Shown here: piece by piece, positions 50,935-60,223 of the stretch
How the letters are laid out: each line of letters begins with the position of its first letter
Numbering within the stretch: the first letter of the stretch is position 1
NCBI RefSeq assembly: GCF_022818495.1
Contig: NZ_CP089291.1
Span: 2,745,501-2,809,500 of the forward strand
Length of the DNA stretch: 64,000 nt
Source of the DNA: Fodinisporobacter ferrooxydans
Lineage (GTDB): Bacteria; Bacillota; Bacilli; Tumebacillales; MYW30-H2
Direction of reading: 5' to 3'
Made by a program: the position numbers and the translations under genes
The notes under the pieces: generated by a model
Told to the model about the DNA's origin: nothing
Seen by the model: the letters and a program-made list of their open reading frames with translations, nothing else
Database searches by the model: none

Positions 50935-51645
50935 TCATTGATTGATGACAGATTTGGCTCCTACATAGCGGCTTTGCCAATAATACGGGTTGTCGATAGA
51001 ATCAATTTGGACTTTTTCACTTGCTGCATGGATAAAATTTCCACCCCCCAAATAAATGCCGACATGGGAAGCGCCGGATCCGTACGTGTTAAAAAATACG
51101 AGGTCGCCAGGTTTTAACGCAGATTTATCAATCGATGTTCCGTTGTTGTACTGGTCTTCTGACGTTCGAGGCAGATCAATTCCAATCTGTGAGAAAACGT
51201 ATTTTGTAAAACCGGAACAGTCAAACCCGCTTGGGGATGTTCCGCCCCACGCATAAGGTGTACCCTCAAGTCCTTTAGCGATTTGAATGATTTTTGTGCG
51301 TACATCTGATGTTCGCGTTTCTGAAATTCCAGCTTTCTTCAACGCTTTCAGTATTTCACCTTCCGTTGTCTTTCCTACTTTTTCGGCTTCATTTAAATCG
51401 TGATCTTTTTTAAAAGCCAATACTGCCTGTTTCGTAATATTTCCAAAGTATTCGGTGGTGTCTTCCGTACTCGGAAAATATCCCAGATCTTTTAACTGTT
51501 GCTGTAAAACAGTAACTTCAGGTCCTGTGGAACCATATTGCAATACAGTGTTACCGAGGGTGTCGGCAAATGCGGCAGAGGGCAAGATTGCTGCAGATGC
51601 AACAGTTCCTAGAAAAACACAAGATGCCAAAACTTTCCGTAACAA
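50935..51645 (-). CDS. secreted NlpC/P60 peptidoglycan hydrolase with PG-binding domain
   Basis: The 236-residue protein has a signal peptide (cleavage near ASAAILPSAAFA), a peptidoglycan-binding_1 domain (about 30-95; QYGSTGPEVTVLQQQLKDLG) and an NlpC/P60 domain (about 112-235) with catalytic Cys in PSGFDCSGFTKYV, His in ASHVGIYLGGG and His in NFIHAASE. It is a D,L-endopeptidase of wall stems. A c-di-AMP riboswitch is directly upstream in the 5' leader; c-di-AMP control of wall hydrolases is a known theme. AAAGGAG precedes the start. Confidence 0.93.
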   Translation of the reverse strand: MLRKVLASCVFLGTVASAAILPSAAFADTLGNTVLQYGSTGPEVTVLQQQLKDLGYFPSTEDTTEYFGNITKQAVLAFKKDHDLNEAEKVGKTTEGEILKALKKAGISETRTSDVRTKIIQIAKGLEGTPYAWGGTSPSGFDCSGFTKYVFSQIGIDLPRTSEDQYNNGTSIDKSALKPGDLVFFNTYGSGASHVGIYLGGGNFIHAASEKVQIDSIDNPYYWQSRYVGAKSVINQ

Positions 51646-51662
51646 AATAAAGCTCCTTTCAG

Positions 51663-51789
51663 TGCCTCCGAGGTTAGTTGACGGGTTTGGGAAGAAAGGT
51701 AGCCCATCACAACATGTGATTCACCCCAAAAAGAATCCCCCGTACTGCCAAATAAGTAAAACAATTACAAACTTTGTGCAGATTCGGCA
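51663..51789 (-). promoter_or_regulatory. c-di-AMP (ydaO/yuaA-type) riboswitch
   Basis: On the minus strand stem TGCC/GGCA encloses ACGGGGGATTC, the hallmark GGGGTGAATC, a CACATG/TGTG arm, GGGCTACCTTTCTTCCC, and AACCCGTCAACTAACCTCGG then AGGC: all conserved blocks of this class in order. It ends 18 nt before the NlpC/P60 start codon, so regulation could involve translation as well as termination. Confidence 0.88.
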
Positions 51790-51904
51790 AATTTTTAGTT
51801 TTTTTTTATATTCTATCAAACTACCAACAGTTTGAATAGCAACTTTTGCTAGATTTTTGTCTATTTTTCATTACAATTCTGTTACAAAAGAGGGGAAAAT
51901 CGCG

Positions 51905-53518
51905 ATGAATGCAAAAATTAGTCGCTCATTGTTGGTTATTGCCATTACAAGTCTGAGCGGGATGTCCTTAGGTTTGATTGCAGCGAGTACCCGTTTTTGG
52001 ATCATGAACGCTTGCTTGTGGGGAGTATCTGTATTATTTTCATTTGTTCAAACACGAATCAGGAGAAATCGATACAAACATTCGATACAACCACCCGACT
52101 ATTCACTGCACGTACTTCTTTTTTTGTTCGTTTTGTCCGGCTGGAAATCCTATCTTGCTTTATCCACAGAGGAGTCATTGATTCACACAGCACCAATTAA
52201 AAGTGGCAAAAGTGGACGTCAGGTAGAATGGATGAGCATCCAGGTGGATAGCCAGCCAATGTATACAAAGCGCCCGACTTGGCGGCAAGTTCCTGTGAAG
52301 ATTGTATCCAAGCATGGAGAACCTGCCATTTTCTTATTCCAGCCAGCGGAGATCCAACGACAGACGGAACGATCTTCCATGGCTCCGCTTCAGCGGGGAG
52401 ACGCCATTTCCGGATATTTTTTTGTAAAAAAGGCAACTCCTCAAGGGAAGTCATTGCAAATGCCAGATATATGGAGACGTGTACATGAGTTAACACGGCC
52501 TCAATATATTGTATCTGCACCGTCTCGGCCGATTTCTTCCAGAGAATTGCAATCATCCCCATGGCAAATCGCTTCAAAACGGCCCGCTGTCCGACAGAAA
52601 ATCCTGAACATTCTTTATGAAAAATTGCGAAACGTACTGCCGGAAGAAGATGTATCCTTTGTATTTGGATTGATGTTCGGAGATACCCATGGGATCCGTC
52701 CGGATGTAAAACAATCCTTTACAATTCTGGGTATTTCCCATATTTTAGCTGTCTCCGGAATGAATATCGAATTATTGATATGCCCGTTGCAATGGACATT
52801 CCGTTTTTTTCGCATACCGTTTCGCGCATCGAACGCATTGACCTGTGTTCTCATTACCTGTTTTGGCTGGTTGGCGGATGGGGGCGCTTCTGTCATGCGT
52901 GCAGTTTTGGCAGGAAATATAAAATTGATTGGGGATATTTGCAACAGAAAATCAGATCCTCTTACAGCACTTGCATGTTCAAGTCTTGTTTGTACATGGT
53001 TGAACCCTTTTTCCATTGCTGATCTAAGTTTTGAATTTTCCTTTATGGCTTCATTATTTTTAATTTTGTTTTCATCAAGCTTTCAAAAACGATTCATGAA
53101 CATACCACTGCTGCGGCACATGAATATGGAGATATACTGCGCCGCTACTGCTGCTACCATTCCGATCCAATTGTATGTATTTAAACAATGGTCACCCTAT
53201 TCGGTTCTTGCAAATCTTCTTTATGAGCCATTGATTCCCCTTGTCATGATAGCCATCTTGATTTTGCTTGCGACATCTCTTGTATTGCCGCCTATTGCCT
53301 ATGGAATGGGCTTTATCCTGCATCCGCTCTTGTGGATTCTCGATGTGCCGCCTGTATGGTTCATGAATCATGCAGGAATCTATATCGTTTCTTTCAATCA
53401 ACAGGAAGTAACCTGGTCTTTGGGGATTTATGCGCTTGCCGCTGCATGGCTCATTTATGAAGACAGGCCGTTTTTGTTTTTGTATAGAAAAAGAAAACAA
53501 GGACACGATACTAGATGA
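51905..53518 (+). CDS. comEC: ComEC/Rec2-type DNA uptake channel lacking the C-terminal metallo-beta-lactamase domain
   Basis: The 537-residue polytopic protein has two N-terminal helices, an extracytoplasmic OB-like region (about 85-215) and the competence domain (about 230-500) with FVFGLMFGDTHGIRPDVKQS and ILAVSGMNIELL, then DGGASVMRAVLAG and FSFMASLFLILFS. It stops after YEDRPFLFLYRKRKQ, where full-length ComEC (about 750-800 aa) continues into a metallo-beta-lactamase-like domain; no such sequence follows. Downstream DNA is degenerate. GAGGGG sets ATG 51905. The gene may be a shortened allele, or the organism may use a two-part version. Confidence 0.9.
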   Translation: MNAKISRSLLVIAITSLSGMSLGLIAASTRFWIMNACLWGVSVLFSFVQTRIRRNRYKHSIQPPDYSLHVLLFLFVLSGWKSYLALSTEESLIHTAPIKSGKSGRQVEWMSIQVDSQPMYTKRPTWRQVPVKIVSKHGEPAIFLFQPAEIQRQTERSSMAPLQRGDAISGYFFVKKATPQGKSLQMPDIWRRVHELTRPQYIVSAPSRPISSRELQSSPWQIASKRPAVRQKILNILYEKLRNVLPEEDVSFVFGLMFGDTHGIRPDVKQSFTILGISHILAVSGMNIELLICPLQWTFRFFRIPFRASNALTCVLITCFGWLADGGASVMRAVLAGNIKLIGDICNRKSDPLTALACSSLVCTWLNPFSIADLSFEFSFMASLFLILFSSSFQKRFMNIPLLRHMNMEIYCAATAATIPIQLYVFKQWSPYSVLANLLYEPLIPLVMIAILILLATSLVLPPIAYGMGFILHPLLWILDVPPVWFMNHAGIYIVSFNQQEVTWSLGIYALAAAWLIYEDRPFLFLYRKRKQGHDTR

Positions 53519-53974
53519 ACCTGACTCTATCTTGGTATTGGAGAATTTTGCATGCCGTCATTGTTGAGAAATTTGTTTCGATATACGCAAATTTCGTTAG
53601 TTATTTTACAAATTACTTTTGGCTGTGCTTGGAATTTGGAGCATGCCGGGAAGTTTCTTCTTTCATCGGAGACTGAAAATGAAAATGGGAATAAAAATGA
53701 AAATTTACCGAAAGTGGTTCCCAATACATCGAACCCCGTTCATAAATTATGAGCAAATCTTCAAAAGTGGAAAAACTTCGTCAACTCCGTCGCGGAATTG
53801 TTTAACCACTTTTGCACACACATTTTTCAATTAAACACACATCATGAAAGTATATTTTTGAAAAAAATGTGACAAAAGTTTGTGAAAAAAGGAACTTTTT
53901 AAGGTTTGTTTCTCTATACTATGAGTAAGAATTGCAAATCGTCAATGGTACCGCAAATCGACAAGGAAGGAAAA
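53519..53974 (+). other. degenerate intergenic region after comEC
   Basis: About 450 bp without a convincing gene. Short frames (e.g. 53552-53752) have Asn/Glu/Lys repeats (ENENGNKNEN) from an AAAATGAAAATGGG-type simple repeat and no RBS. A decayed MITE-like piece lies at 53759-53816. CTATACT at 53914-53920 could be a -10 for the ndh transcript. I see no metallo-beta-lactamase motif that would complete comEC. Confidence 0.5.
53759..53816 (+). repeat. decayed MITE-like remnant
   Basis: CAAAAGTGG and AACCACTTTTG form an inverted pair about 40 bp apart, resembling the element ends, with ACTCCGTCG in between as in the element core. It is too diverged for certainty. Confidence 0.4.
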
Positions 53975-54037
53975 ATGAAGACACTCGGAGTGTGCATGGC
54001 ATGCGCCATAGAGCAAACACTACAGATGGCAGGCTAG
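53975..54037 (+). CDS. possible 20-residue leader peptide upstream of ndh
   Basis: AAGGAAGG, 3-4 nt before ATG 53975, opens a frame MKTLGVCMACAIEQTLQMAG ending in TAG 54035, 62 nt before the ndh start. A CxxC pair lies in the middle. It could be a regulatory leader or a chance ORF; there is no further support. Confidence 0.3.
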   Translation: MKTLGVCMACAIEQTLQMAG

Positions 54038-54099
54038 GGAACTGACAACTGTACCTTTTTACCAGGTATCGACGATGCAGGGTGGGGGAGGAAACGCAA

Positions 54100-55281
54100 A
54101 TGGCGAAAATAGTAATTTTAGGCGCAGGGTATGGAGGGTTGCTTGCTGCTGTATATTTGCAAAAAGCGGGAGAACCCTTTGCGATTATTAATAAGCATAC
54201 CTACCATCACTTTACAACATTGCTCCATGAAGCGGCCGGCGGAAGAAATGATGTTGACGAATATGCGGTGCAACTGTCGGAGATTTTGCCTGCACCGACT
54301 TCCGAGGTGATTAAAGCGGAAGTTTCCGAGATCAGGCCGACTGAAAATCAAGTGCTCACAAACCAAGGAACGCATACGTATGATTACTTGATTTTTGCAC
54401 TGGGAAATGCGCCGGAATTCTTTGGCATACCAGGATTAGCCGAGCATAGCTTTCTGCTAAGAAGCTTGAATACGGCAAAAGAAATTCGACAACATATTGA
54501 ACAACAGTTTGCCAGTTATAAAGAAGATGAAGATCCGACAAAACTTCGAGTCATCGTCGGAGGTGCGGGCCTGACGGGAATCGAATTGGTCGGTGAGCTT
54601 GTCGACTGGATTCCCGAGTTGTGTTCCAAATATGCAGTGCCAAAAGATGAAGTGGAAATCATCAATTTGGAAGCGGCCCCGGTGATCCTGCCAATGTTAA
54701 ATGAAAAATTGCAGCATGTTGCGTATGATGTGCTGACCAAAAAAGGTGCCGATATTCGTACAAATACGAAAATTGTTCGCGTTGGAAAAGATGTGGTCGA
54801 ATTGGCATCTGGCGAATCCATTGAGGCAAAAACGATTATTTGGACAGGGGGTGTGCGAGCAAATCCCCTTGTTGCCCAAAGTGGTTTTCAGGCAGATAAT
54901 CGTGGACGGGCAAAAATTAATCAATTTCTGCAGTCAGTCGATTTTGAAAATGTATTTGTCATCGGCGACAGTGCGGTGTTTATCGGCGAGAATGGCAAGC
55001 CGTATCCGCCGACAGCGCAAATTGCAAGTCAGATGGGAGAAAAAGCGGCAGAAAATATTTGTAATCTTATCCAGGGAAAACCCCTTAGCCCATTCACTCC
55101 GAACCTGAAAGGCACGCTGGCTTCTCTTGGAAGAGATCTTGGAGTCGGGGATGTAGCAGGTATGAAAGCCTCGGGAATTCCTGCCGCTTTATTGAAGGAA
55201 TTTACCAAGGTGAAATATTTATACTCTCTTGGCGGCTTGAAAATGGTTTCGCAAAAACGCGGACAATGGTCAAGACATTAG
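54100..55281 (+). CDS. ndh: type II NADH dehydrogenase (NDH-2) / FAD-dependent pyridine nucleotide oxidoreductase
   Basis: This single-subunit, non-proton-pumping NADH:quinone oxidoreductase acts on the inner membrane face. The 393-residue protein has an FAD-binding ILGAGYGGLLAAVYL at the N-terminus, an NAD-binding VIVGGAGLTGIELVGEL in the middle, and the FAD motif VFVIGDSAVF followed by YPPTAQIASQMG, which is the NDH-2 quinone-site AQxAxQ region. GGGGGAGG precedes ATG 54100. It lies in the gap between comEC and holA, where Bacillus has no ndh, suggesting insertion or rearrangement. Confidence 0.92.
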   Translation: MAKIVILGAGYGGLLAAVYLQKAGEPFAIINKHTYHHFTTLLHEAAGGRNDVDEYAVQLSEILPAPTSEVIKAEVSEIRPTENQVLTNQGTHTYDYLIFALGNAPEFFGIPGLAEHSFLLRSLNTAKEIRQHIEQQFASYKEDEDPTKLRVIVGGAGLTGIELVGELVDWIPELCSKYAVPKDEVEIINLEAAPVILPMLNEKLQHVAYDVLTKKGADIRTNTKIVRVGKDVVELASGESIEAKTIIWTGGVRANPLVAQSGFQADNRGRAKINQFLQSVDFENVFVIGDSAVFIGENGKPYPPTAQIASQMGEKAAENICNLIQGKPLSPFTPNLKGTLASLGRDLGVGDVAGMKASGIPAALLKEFTKVKYLYSLGGLKMVSQKRGQWSRH

Positions 55282-55334
55282 GCCAACAGCAAACCGTTGA
55301 GAAACAAAAACGTCAAAAGCAAATTTCTCCAAGG

Positions 55335-55367
55335 ATCCGTTTGCCATGAAGGCAAGCGGATTTTTTT
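55335..55367 (+). terminator. intrinsic terminator after ndh
   Basis: An 11-bp stem ATCCGTTTGCC / GGCAAGCGGAT (one T-G pair) with a 5-nt loop is followed by seven T. Confidence 0.92.
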
Positions 55368-55443
55368 GCAACTCATTTTATTGGTCTTTTATTGTTCTGT
55401 ACATATACTGGCGATTTTAGTACCATTATTTCTAAGTATAGGA

Positions 55444-55496
55444 TGTTCAAAGAGCAGTCAAAACTCCACGTGTCTTGCTTAACCACTTTTTGAACA
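55444..55496 (+). mobile_element. MITE-like element, internally deleted copy (53 bp)
   Basis: Both ends are present (TGTTCAAAGAGCAGTCAAAA at left, CTTAACCACTTTTTGAACA at right), but the core between ACTCCACG and TGTCTTGC is missing, about 92 bp relative to the full copies. Confidence 0.85.
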
Positions 55497-55557
55497 CGCA
55501 CGAATAGGAAGCATCCGTATTTATGAATGGAATTTCGGTTGGAAGTAGGTATTTGTT

Positions 55558-56607
55558 TTGGCTATGCATTTTCATGATCTATGGAAAACGATTCAACAAA
55601 AGAATAAAGAAATTGCCCCTATCTATTTGCTGTACGGAACAGAGACCGGATTTATGCATAAAGTGATTTCTGCCATTCAAAAACGCTTATTTGGCGAAGA
55701 GACAACGGAACTGCTCGCAAGCAAATTTGATTATGAGGATACTGCCATTCAGTCGATTCTTTTGGAAGCGGAGACTCTTCCCTTTTTCGGGGAACGCCGG
55801 TTGATCGTTGTCGATCGGTTTTCTGCCGTTACTGCACAAAAACAGTCCACTCTCGATCATCACCTGGATGAATTGCTGCGTTATTTGGACAATCCTTCCC
55901 CTTATACGGTACTTGTGTTATTGGCGCATACGGAAAAGTTGGATGAACGGAAAAAAATCAGCAAAAAATTTCTCGCGAATGCAATCGTATGCTCGTGCCA
56001 ACCGATGAAGATGGACGAATGCAAAGAATGGGTGATGGAGTATTGTCGCCAAGAGCATGTGAATATTTCAAAGGAGACGACAGAAACCCTGGTGCAATAC
56101 GCCGGTACAGACATTACAGCACTCGAACATGAATTGGAAAAAATGATTTTGTACGCAGCGGATACCAAAACAATCGCAGAGAGTGACTTGTTGAATCTTG
56201 TTTCGAAGTCGGCAGAGCAAAACATCTTTACGTTTATCGATCATCTGGTTCGGCTGCGATTGGAAAAAGCCTGGGAAGCGCTGCATGATTTGCTGCTGCG
56301 AAAGGAAGCGCCGATCTACCTTTTATTTATGATCGCGAGACAGTATCGCCTGATATTGCAAACCATGCTGCAATCGGAACGGGGATATTCCCAGCAGCAG
56401 ATTGCGTCTCAATTGGGCGTCCATCCATATGGTGTGAAAATCGCCTATGAACAAGGCAAAACATACCGAAAAAAGCAGTTGGAGTGCGTTTTATCCCAGT
56501 TGGCGGAGATCGATTACCGGATCAAAACCGGCAAAGAACAAGATCGCATGGCATTGGAACGATTTATTTTACTTTTGCCTCAGCTTTTGCATCGCGATGC
56601 AAGATGA
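55558..56607 (+). CDS. holA: DNA polymerase III delta subunit HolA
   Basis: Clamp-loader wrench that opens the sliding clamp. The 349-residue protein follows the family from PIYLLYGTETGFMHKVISAI through ASKFDYEDT, ETLPFFGERRLIVVDRF and the C-terminal APIYLLFMIARQYRLILQ, GVHPYGVKIAYEQG and RIKTGKEQDRMALERFILLL. TTG 55558 has AGGT 8 nt upstream; ATG 55564 is the alternative. Position before rpsT and gpr is the conserved order. Confidence 0.95.
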   Translation: MAMHFHDLWKTIQQKNKEIAPIYLLYGTETGFMHKVISAIQKRLFGEETTELLASKFDYEDTAIQSILLEAETLPFFGERRLIVVDRFSAVTAQKQSTLDHHLDELLRYLDNPSPYTVLVLLAHTEKLDERKKISKKFLANAIVCSCQPMKMDECKEWVMEYCRQEHVNISKETTETLVQYAGTDITALEHELEKMILYAADTKTIAESDLLNLVSKSAEQNIFTFIDHLVRLRLEKAWEALHDLLLRKEAPIYLLFMIARQYRLILQTMLQSERGYSQQQIASQLGVHPYGVKIAYEQGKTYRKKQLECVLSQLAEIDYRIKTGKEQDRMALERFILLLPQLLHRDAR

Positions 56608-56624
56608 AAGAAAAAAGTCAGAAA

Positions 56625-56650
56625 AAAAGCGACCCGTAAAGGTCGCTTTT
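56625..56650. terminator. bidirectional terminator between holA and rpsT
   Basis: AAAAGCGACC / GGTCGCTTTT, loop 6 nt. T-tract better on the minus strand (eight T), where it overlaps the rpsT stop. Confidence 0.88.
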
Positions 56651-56924
56651 AAGCACTTACAACAGTCGCTTGATTGAATTTCTTTGTCATGCGGGATTTT
56701 TTGCGGGCAGCCGCATTGCGATGCAAAATTCCTTTTGATACTGCTTTATCAATGGTGCGGAGAGCACTCTTAAGTGTAGCCTGAGCCAACTCGACATCAT
56801 TTGCCGTAACAGCAGCTTCAAACTTCTTGATGGATGTACGAAGCGCTGATTTTGCAGAAGCATTGCGCAATCTGCGAGTTTCACTAATTCTCACACGTTT
56901 TTCTGCAGATTTGATATTTGGCAC
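56649..56924 (-). CDS. rpsT: 30S ribosomal protein S20
   Basis: The primary 16S rRNA-binding protein of the small subunit, 91 residues, basic and all-helical: MPNIKSAEKRVRISETRRLR and the family end KGILHRNAAARKKSRMTKKF. GTG start at 56924 after a near-perfect AAGGAGGTGA. It lies on the minus strand between holA and gpr, as in other Bacillales. Confidence 0.98.
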   Translation of the reverse strand: MPNIKSAEKRVRISETRRLRNASAKSALRTSIKKFEAAVTANDVELAQATLKSALRTIDKAVSKGILHRNAAARKKSRMTKKFNQATVVSA

Positions 56925-57120
56925 GGAACGTCACCTCCTTAAAAAACAGGTCATAGGAGTCCTGTTAATAACACAATGGGTATTTTATCATGTGGAACAA
57001 GCAAATGCAATGCCGATGTGTGCAAAGATTGCTAAAAAATACGAATCCAAGTATTTCATGCATAATTGTAGATACATCTGGCAGTCTAAAACTATTGACT
57101 AGACAAAGGAGGACCGGAAG

Positions 57121-58164
57121 ATGAGGTGGCAACATCAGCATTTACATAGGAATCGCTATCGAAAGGATCGCAATGATTCATCACCACCCCCTTCCAATAT
57201 GAGCGTTCGTACAGACTTGGCCCTTGAAGCGCATCAATTGGCAAAGGCAGTGACACCGGAATTTTCGGGAGTGGAGACGGAGGAAAAGGAAGACAATGGC
57301 ATTCGGATCACCCGCATGCATATCCGGAGTGCGCTCGCGGCAAAACAGATCGGAAAACAAAAAGGCCATTATTCCACGTTGGAAATCCCGGGACTGCGGC
57401 AAAAAGATCCGGAGTTGCAGCGCCGGGTTGCCGTTGCTTTTGCAGAAGAATTGTCCCGGTTTTTACATATTTCCAAAGACTCAACCGTCCTTGTTGCAGG
57501 CCTTGGAAATTGGAATGTGACACCAGATGCACTGGGACCCTTGGTAGTGGAAAATGTTTTTGTGACACGGCATTTGTTTCAACATATGCCGGAAGTTGTG
57601 GAAGAAGGATTTCAACCATTAGCTGCCATCTCACCTGGAGTATTAGGAATTACAGGGATTGAAACGAGCGAAATCATTCGCGGAATAGTTGAAAAGACAA
57701 AACCTGATCTTGTCATCGCGATCGATGCGCTTGCTTCCCGCTCTCTGGAACGGGTGAATACAACCATTCAAATTGCGGATACAGGCATTCACCCAGGTTC
57801 GGGTGTGGGGAACCGCAGACAAGCGTTAAACAAAGAAACATTGGGAATTCCGGTAATTGCCGTTGGCGTTCCAACTGTTGTAGATGCGGTAACAATTGTC
57901 CATGATACGATGAATTTGCTGATGGGTCGTTTGAATGCGGAAGTGCCAGGCAACGCAATGGGACAAATGTTAGGAAATTTTAATGAACATGAGAAACGGC
58001 AGTTGATTTTTGAACTTTTGCAGCCCATGGGCCAAAATCTCATCGTCACACCGAAAGAAGTGGATGAATTTGTGGAAGATGTGGCAAATATTTTGGCAAA
58101 CGGCGTCAATATTGCCATTCATCCTGCCATTACAAGCGAAAACGTTGAAATGTACACACATTAA
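57121..58164 (+). CDS. gpr: germination protease GPR
   Basis: This aspartate-type protease degrades DNA-protecting small acid-soluble proteins at germination. It is made as a zymogen: the first 20-30 residues ([20 protein letters not shown]) precede the conserved [11 protein letters not shown], near which self-cleavage occurs. Core motifs [20 protein letters not shown] and [20 protein letters not shown] (catalytic Asp) and [16 protein letters not shown] are present. 347 residues. AAAGGAGG precedes ATG 57121. Expressed in the forespore (sigma-G in relatives). Confidence 0.97.
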   Translation: MRWQHQHLHRNRYRKDRNDSSPPPSNMSVRTDLALEAHQLAKAVTPEFSGVETEEKEDNGIRITRMHIRSALAAKQIGKQKGHYSTLEIPGLRQKDPELQRRVAVAFAEELSRFLHISKDSTVLVAGLGNWNVTPDALGPLVVENVFVTRHLFQHMPEVVEEGFQPLAAISPGVLGITGIETSEIIRGIVEKTKPDLVIAIDALASRSLERVNTTIQIADTGIHPGSGVGNRRQALNKETLGIPVIAVGVPTVVDAVTIVHDTMNLLMGRLNAEVPGNAMGQMLGNFNEHEKRQLIFELLQPMGQNLIVTPKEVDEFVEDVANILANGVNIAIHPAITSENVEMYTH

Positions 58165-58183
58165 ATAAAAAAATGAAAAGGTC

Positions 58184-58219
58184 AAAAAAGGTCGCGAAAG
58201 CCAATCGTGACCTTTAAAT
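58184..58219 (+). terminator. terminator after gpr
   Basis: AAAGGTCGCG / CGTGACCTTT stem with a 9-nt loop and an A/T tail (AAATATG). Confidence 0.65.
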
Positions 58220-58463
58220 ATGTTTGCCGTCAGCAAAGCAATTGGGAGAATCTATTCCTTTTCCAAACAGAAATGCAAAGAATGATAGATTTTGATGTCA
58301 TACGTCCTTCAAAACTAGCATATCTATTACTAGTCATCAAATGTAACAGCAATCAGATACGATCGATCCGGAAACGCGAAGAATACTGGAATCATTACAC
58401 TGCTCTTTGACAGAATTTGCGGTCAATTCCCAAACGGTGAAAATCGGAAAAGGAGTGACAAAC

Positions 58464-59600
58464 ATGCATAAGCATGTGTTTCGTACGTATACGCTGCAAA
58501 TCAACAGCAAAAAATCCCGAAAAATCATTACAAGCCTCGCCTGGTTTGTCGCCATTGTTTTTGTCGTTACAGGCTTGCTCGTGAGCCGATCGACGCTTCT
58601 GGAGAAAACCCAAAGAGAAACATTGACTGCAAGTGCCGGAGCGGATGCAGGCTTGTCGTCACATCCGTCCGACAACGGAAATGGCCTGGCGACAGAATCT
58701 TTACGTCCAACATTTTTTTCCTATCTCATGTATCTTATGACAGATATCAATTTTCACGATGTAAGCAGTTTATTAAATTGGCAAATTCCCATGATGAACG
58801 TCAGTCAGGTACAGTTGATTTCCGGCGGCGCGGACAAACCAGGACAAGGATCATTCGTGCCGCCCAAAGAAACAGATCCAACCCAATCTGCTTCAATGAG
58901 TCGTACGATGCAAGAACATGCAGCAAACACCAAGCCTGCGGGTGGGACAAGCACTGCAAACACCGCCGCAACGACGGATCAAAATCCAGAGGTGTATATC
59001 TACCATACGCATAATCGGGAAGCCTATCTGCCGGAATTGCATGGAGTCACACAACCGGATGATGCTTACGATGCAAAAATCAATATTACCCGTTACGGAG
59101 ATACTCTTGTACAAGATCTGAAACAATTGGGCGTATCATCGATTCATACAACAAATGACTATTGGACGATGGGACCCTACTGGAATGCTTATAAATATTC
59201 GAGACAAACGGTTAAACAGGTATTAAAACAACACCCTGGGTTAAAAATGATATTAGATATTCATAGAGATTCGGAACCAAAATCGGTTACGACAACGATT
59301 GTCAAAGGTGCCCCAACGGCGGGAATCTATTTTATTATCGGCGGAATGAATCCGCATCATGATGAAAATGAGCGCTTGGCGAACGCATTGAAAAATCAAA
59401 TGGATCAGGAATATCCTGGTTTGTGCAGGGGTATATGGAGAAAGACTTCTACACAGTATGATACGATTTATAACCAGGATTTAAGTCCGAACAGCGTGTT
59501 GATTGAAATCGGCGGACCCTATAATACGCCGGATGAATTAAATCGGGCGGTTGATGATTTGTCGCACGTGATTGCAGACGTATTAAAAAAAGAGAAGTAG
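58464..59600 (+). CDS. spoIIP: stage II sporulation protein P
   Basis: SpoIIP is the amidase/endopeptidase of the SpoIIDMP engulfment machine. The 378-residue protein has one N-terminal membrane helix (about 20-45) with the rest outside, a Ser/Thr/Ala-rich linker (about 130-175) and the SpoIIP domain with VYIYHTHNREAYLPELHG, MILDIHRDS and SVLIEIGGPYNTPDE giving the zinc-binding His and Glu. AAAAGGAGTGA lies before ATG 58464; the extra frame to 58407 is not supported. Followed by yqxA after 24 nt. Confidence 0.96.
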   Translation: MHKHVFRTYTLQINSKKSRKIITSLAWFVAIVFVVTGLLVSRSTLLEKTQRETLTASAGADAGLSSHPSDNGNGLATESLRPTFFSYLMYLMTDINFHDVSSLLNWQIPMMNVSQVQLISGGADKPGQGSFVPPKETDPTQSASMSRTMQEHAANTKPAGGTSTANTAATTDQNPEVYIYHTHNREAYLPELHGVTQPDDAYDAKINITRYGDTLVQDLKQLGVSSIHTTNDYWTMGPYWNAYKYSRQTVKQVLKQHPGLKMILDIHRDSEPKSVTTTIVKGAPTAGIYFIIGGMNPHHDENERLANALKNQMDQEYPGLCRGIWRKTSTQYDTIYNQDLSPNSVLIEIGGPYNTPDELNRAVDDLSHVIADVLKKEK

Positions 59601-59624
59601 ATTGAGGAAAGGAGAAGCAGAGGG

Positions 59625-60161
59625 ATGCTGGTACGGGAACGCTGTCAAAATGCTCTCATGCTAGTCGGTTTAAGTATCTTGCTCGGATTTGTATGTGTGA
59701 TCGGATATCAAACCGTTATGAAAGGCATCCATCATGTGGTAGCTGTGCAGGCGGGTTTGACAGCGGCAGATGCCGGAGGGCCGAACAGAGCCTTGCAATC
59801 CAGCCGATCGGCAAGCCTGTCCCGCGGAACTTCGTCACAGAACATGCAAGCAGCCCAGGAAGCCGTTGTCGCGATGGCGCCTGTACGTGCTCAAGATATT
59901 ATTAAAGGAAAAACAAAAGAGAAACATACAAAAATAAATTCCCAAGAATATAATAATCAAACGAATCAGCAAACGAATCGGCGAATACAAAGTTCCGCTC
60001 CCAATTCTTCCAACCTGGCGAACGCCTCGCCGACATCCAAGATTACAACCGGAACATTTGTAGAGCGAACGGGAATCGGTGTTGGCATTCTGATCAAAAA
60101 AGGCGCCCGTTCGATGTTTGACAGTCTTACAAAAGTTTTGGAAACGACAAAAGTCAAATAA
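59625..60161 (+). CDS. YqxA-like (DUF3679-type) protein
   Basis: The 178-residue protein has one N-terminal helix (about 10-30), a low-complexity Gln/Asn/Ser middle (about 95-140) and a C-terminal amphipathic stretch. In Bacillus the gene between spoIIP and lepA is yqxA (DUF3679); the N-terminal portion (LVGLSILLGFVCVIGYQTVM) fits that family, although this protein is longer than the roughly 110-residue B. subtilis YqxA. GGAAAGGAG precedes ATG 59625. Probably co-transcribed with spoIIP. Confidence 0.7.
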   Translation: MLVRERCQNALMLVGLSILLGFVCVIGYQTVMKGIHHVVAVQAGLTAADAGGPNRALQSSRSASLSRGTSSQNMQAAQEAVVAMAPVRAQDIIKGKTKEKHTKINSQEYNNQTNQQTNRRIQSSAPNSSNLANASPTSKITTGTFVERTGIGVGILIKKGARSMFDSLTKVLETTKVK

Positions 60162-60223
60162 AAAACAAAAGGCATCTGCCTAAAGGAAATCTGTAGACAA
60201 AAGGAGTAAATACCCTCGCCTTA

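Noticed and set aside
53552-53834. Short ORFs after comEC as a separated metallo-beta-lactamase domain
   Set aside because: They show no HxHxDH motif and encode simple repeats (ENENGNKNEN).
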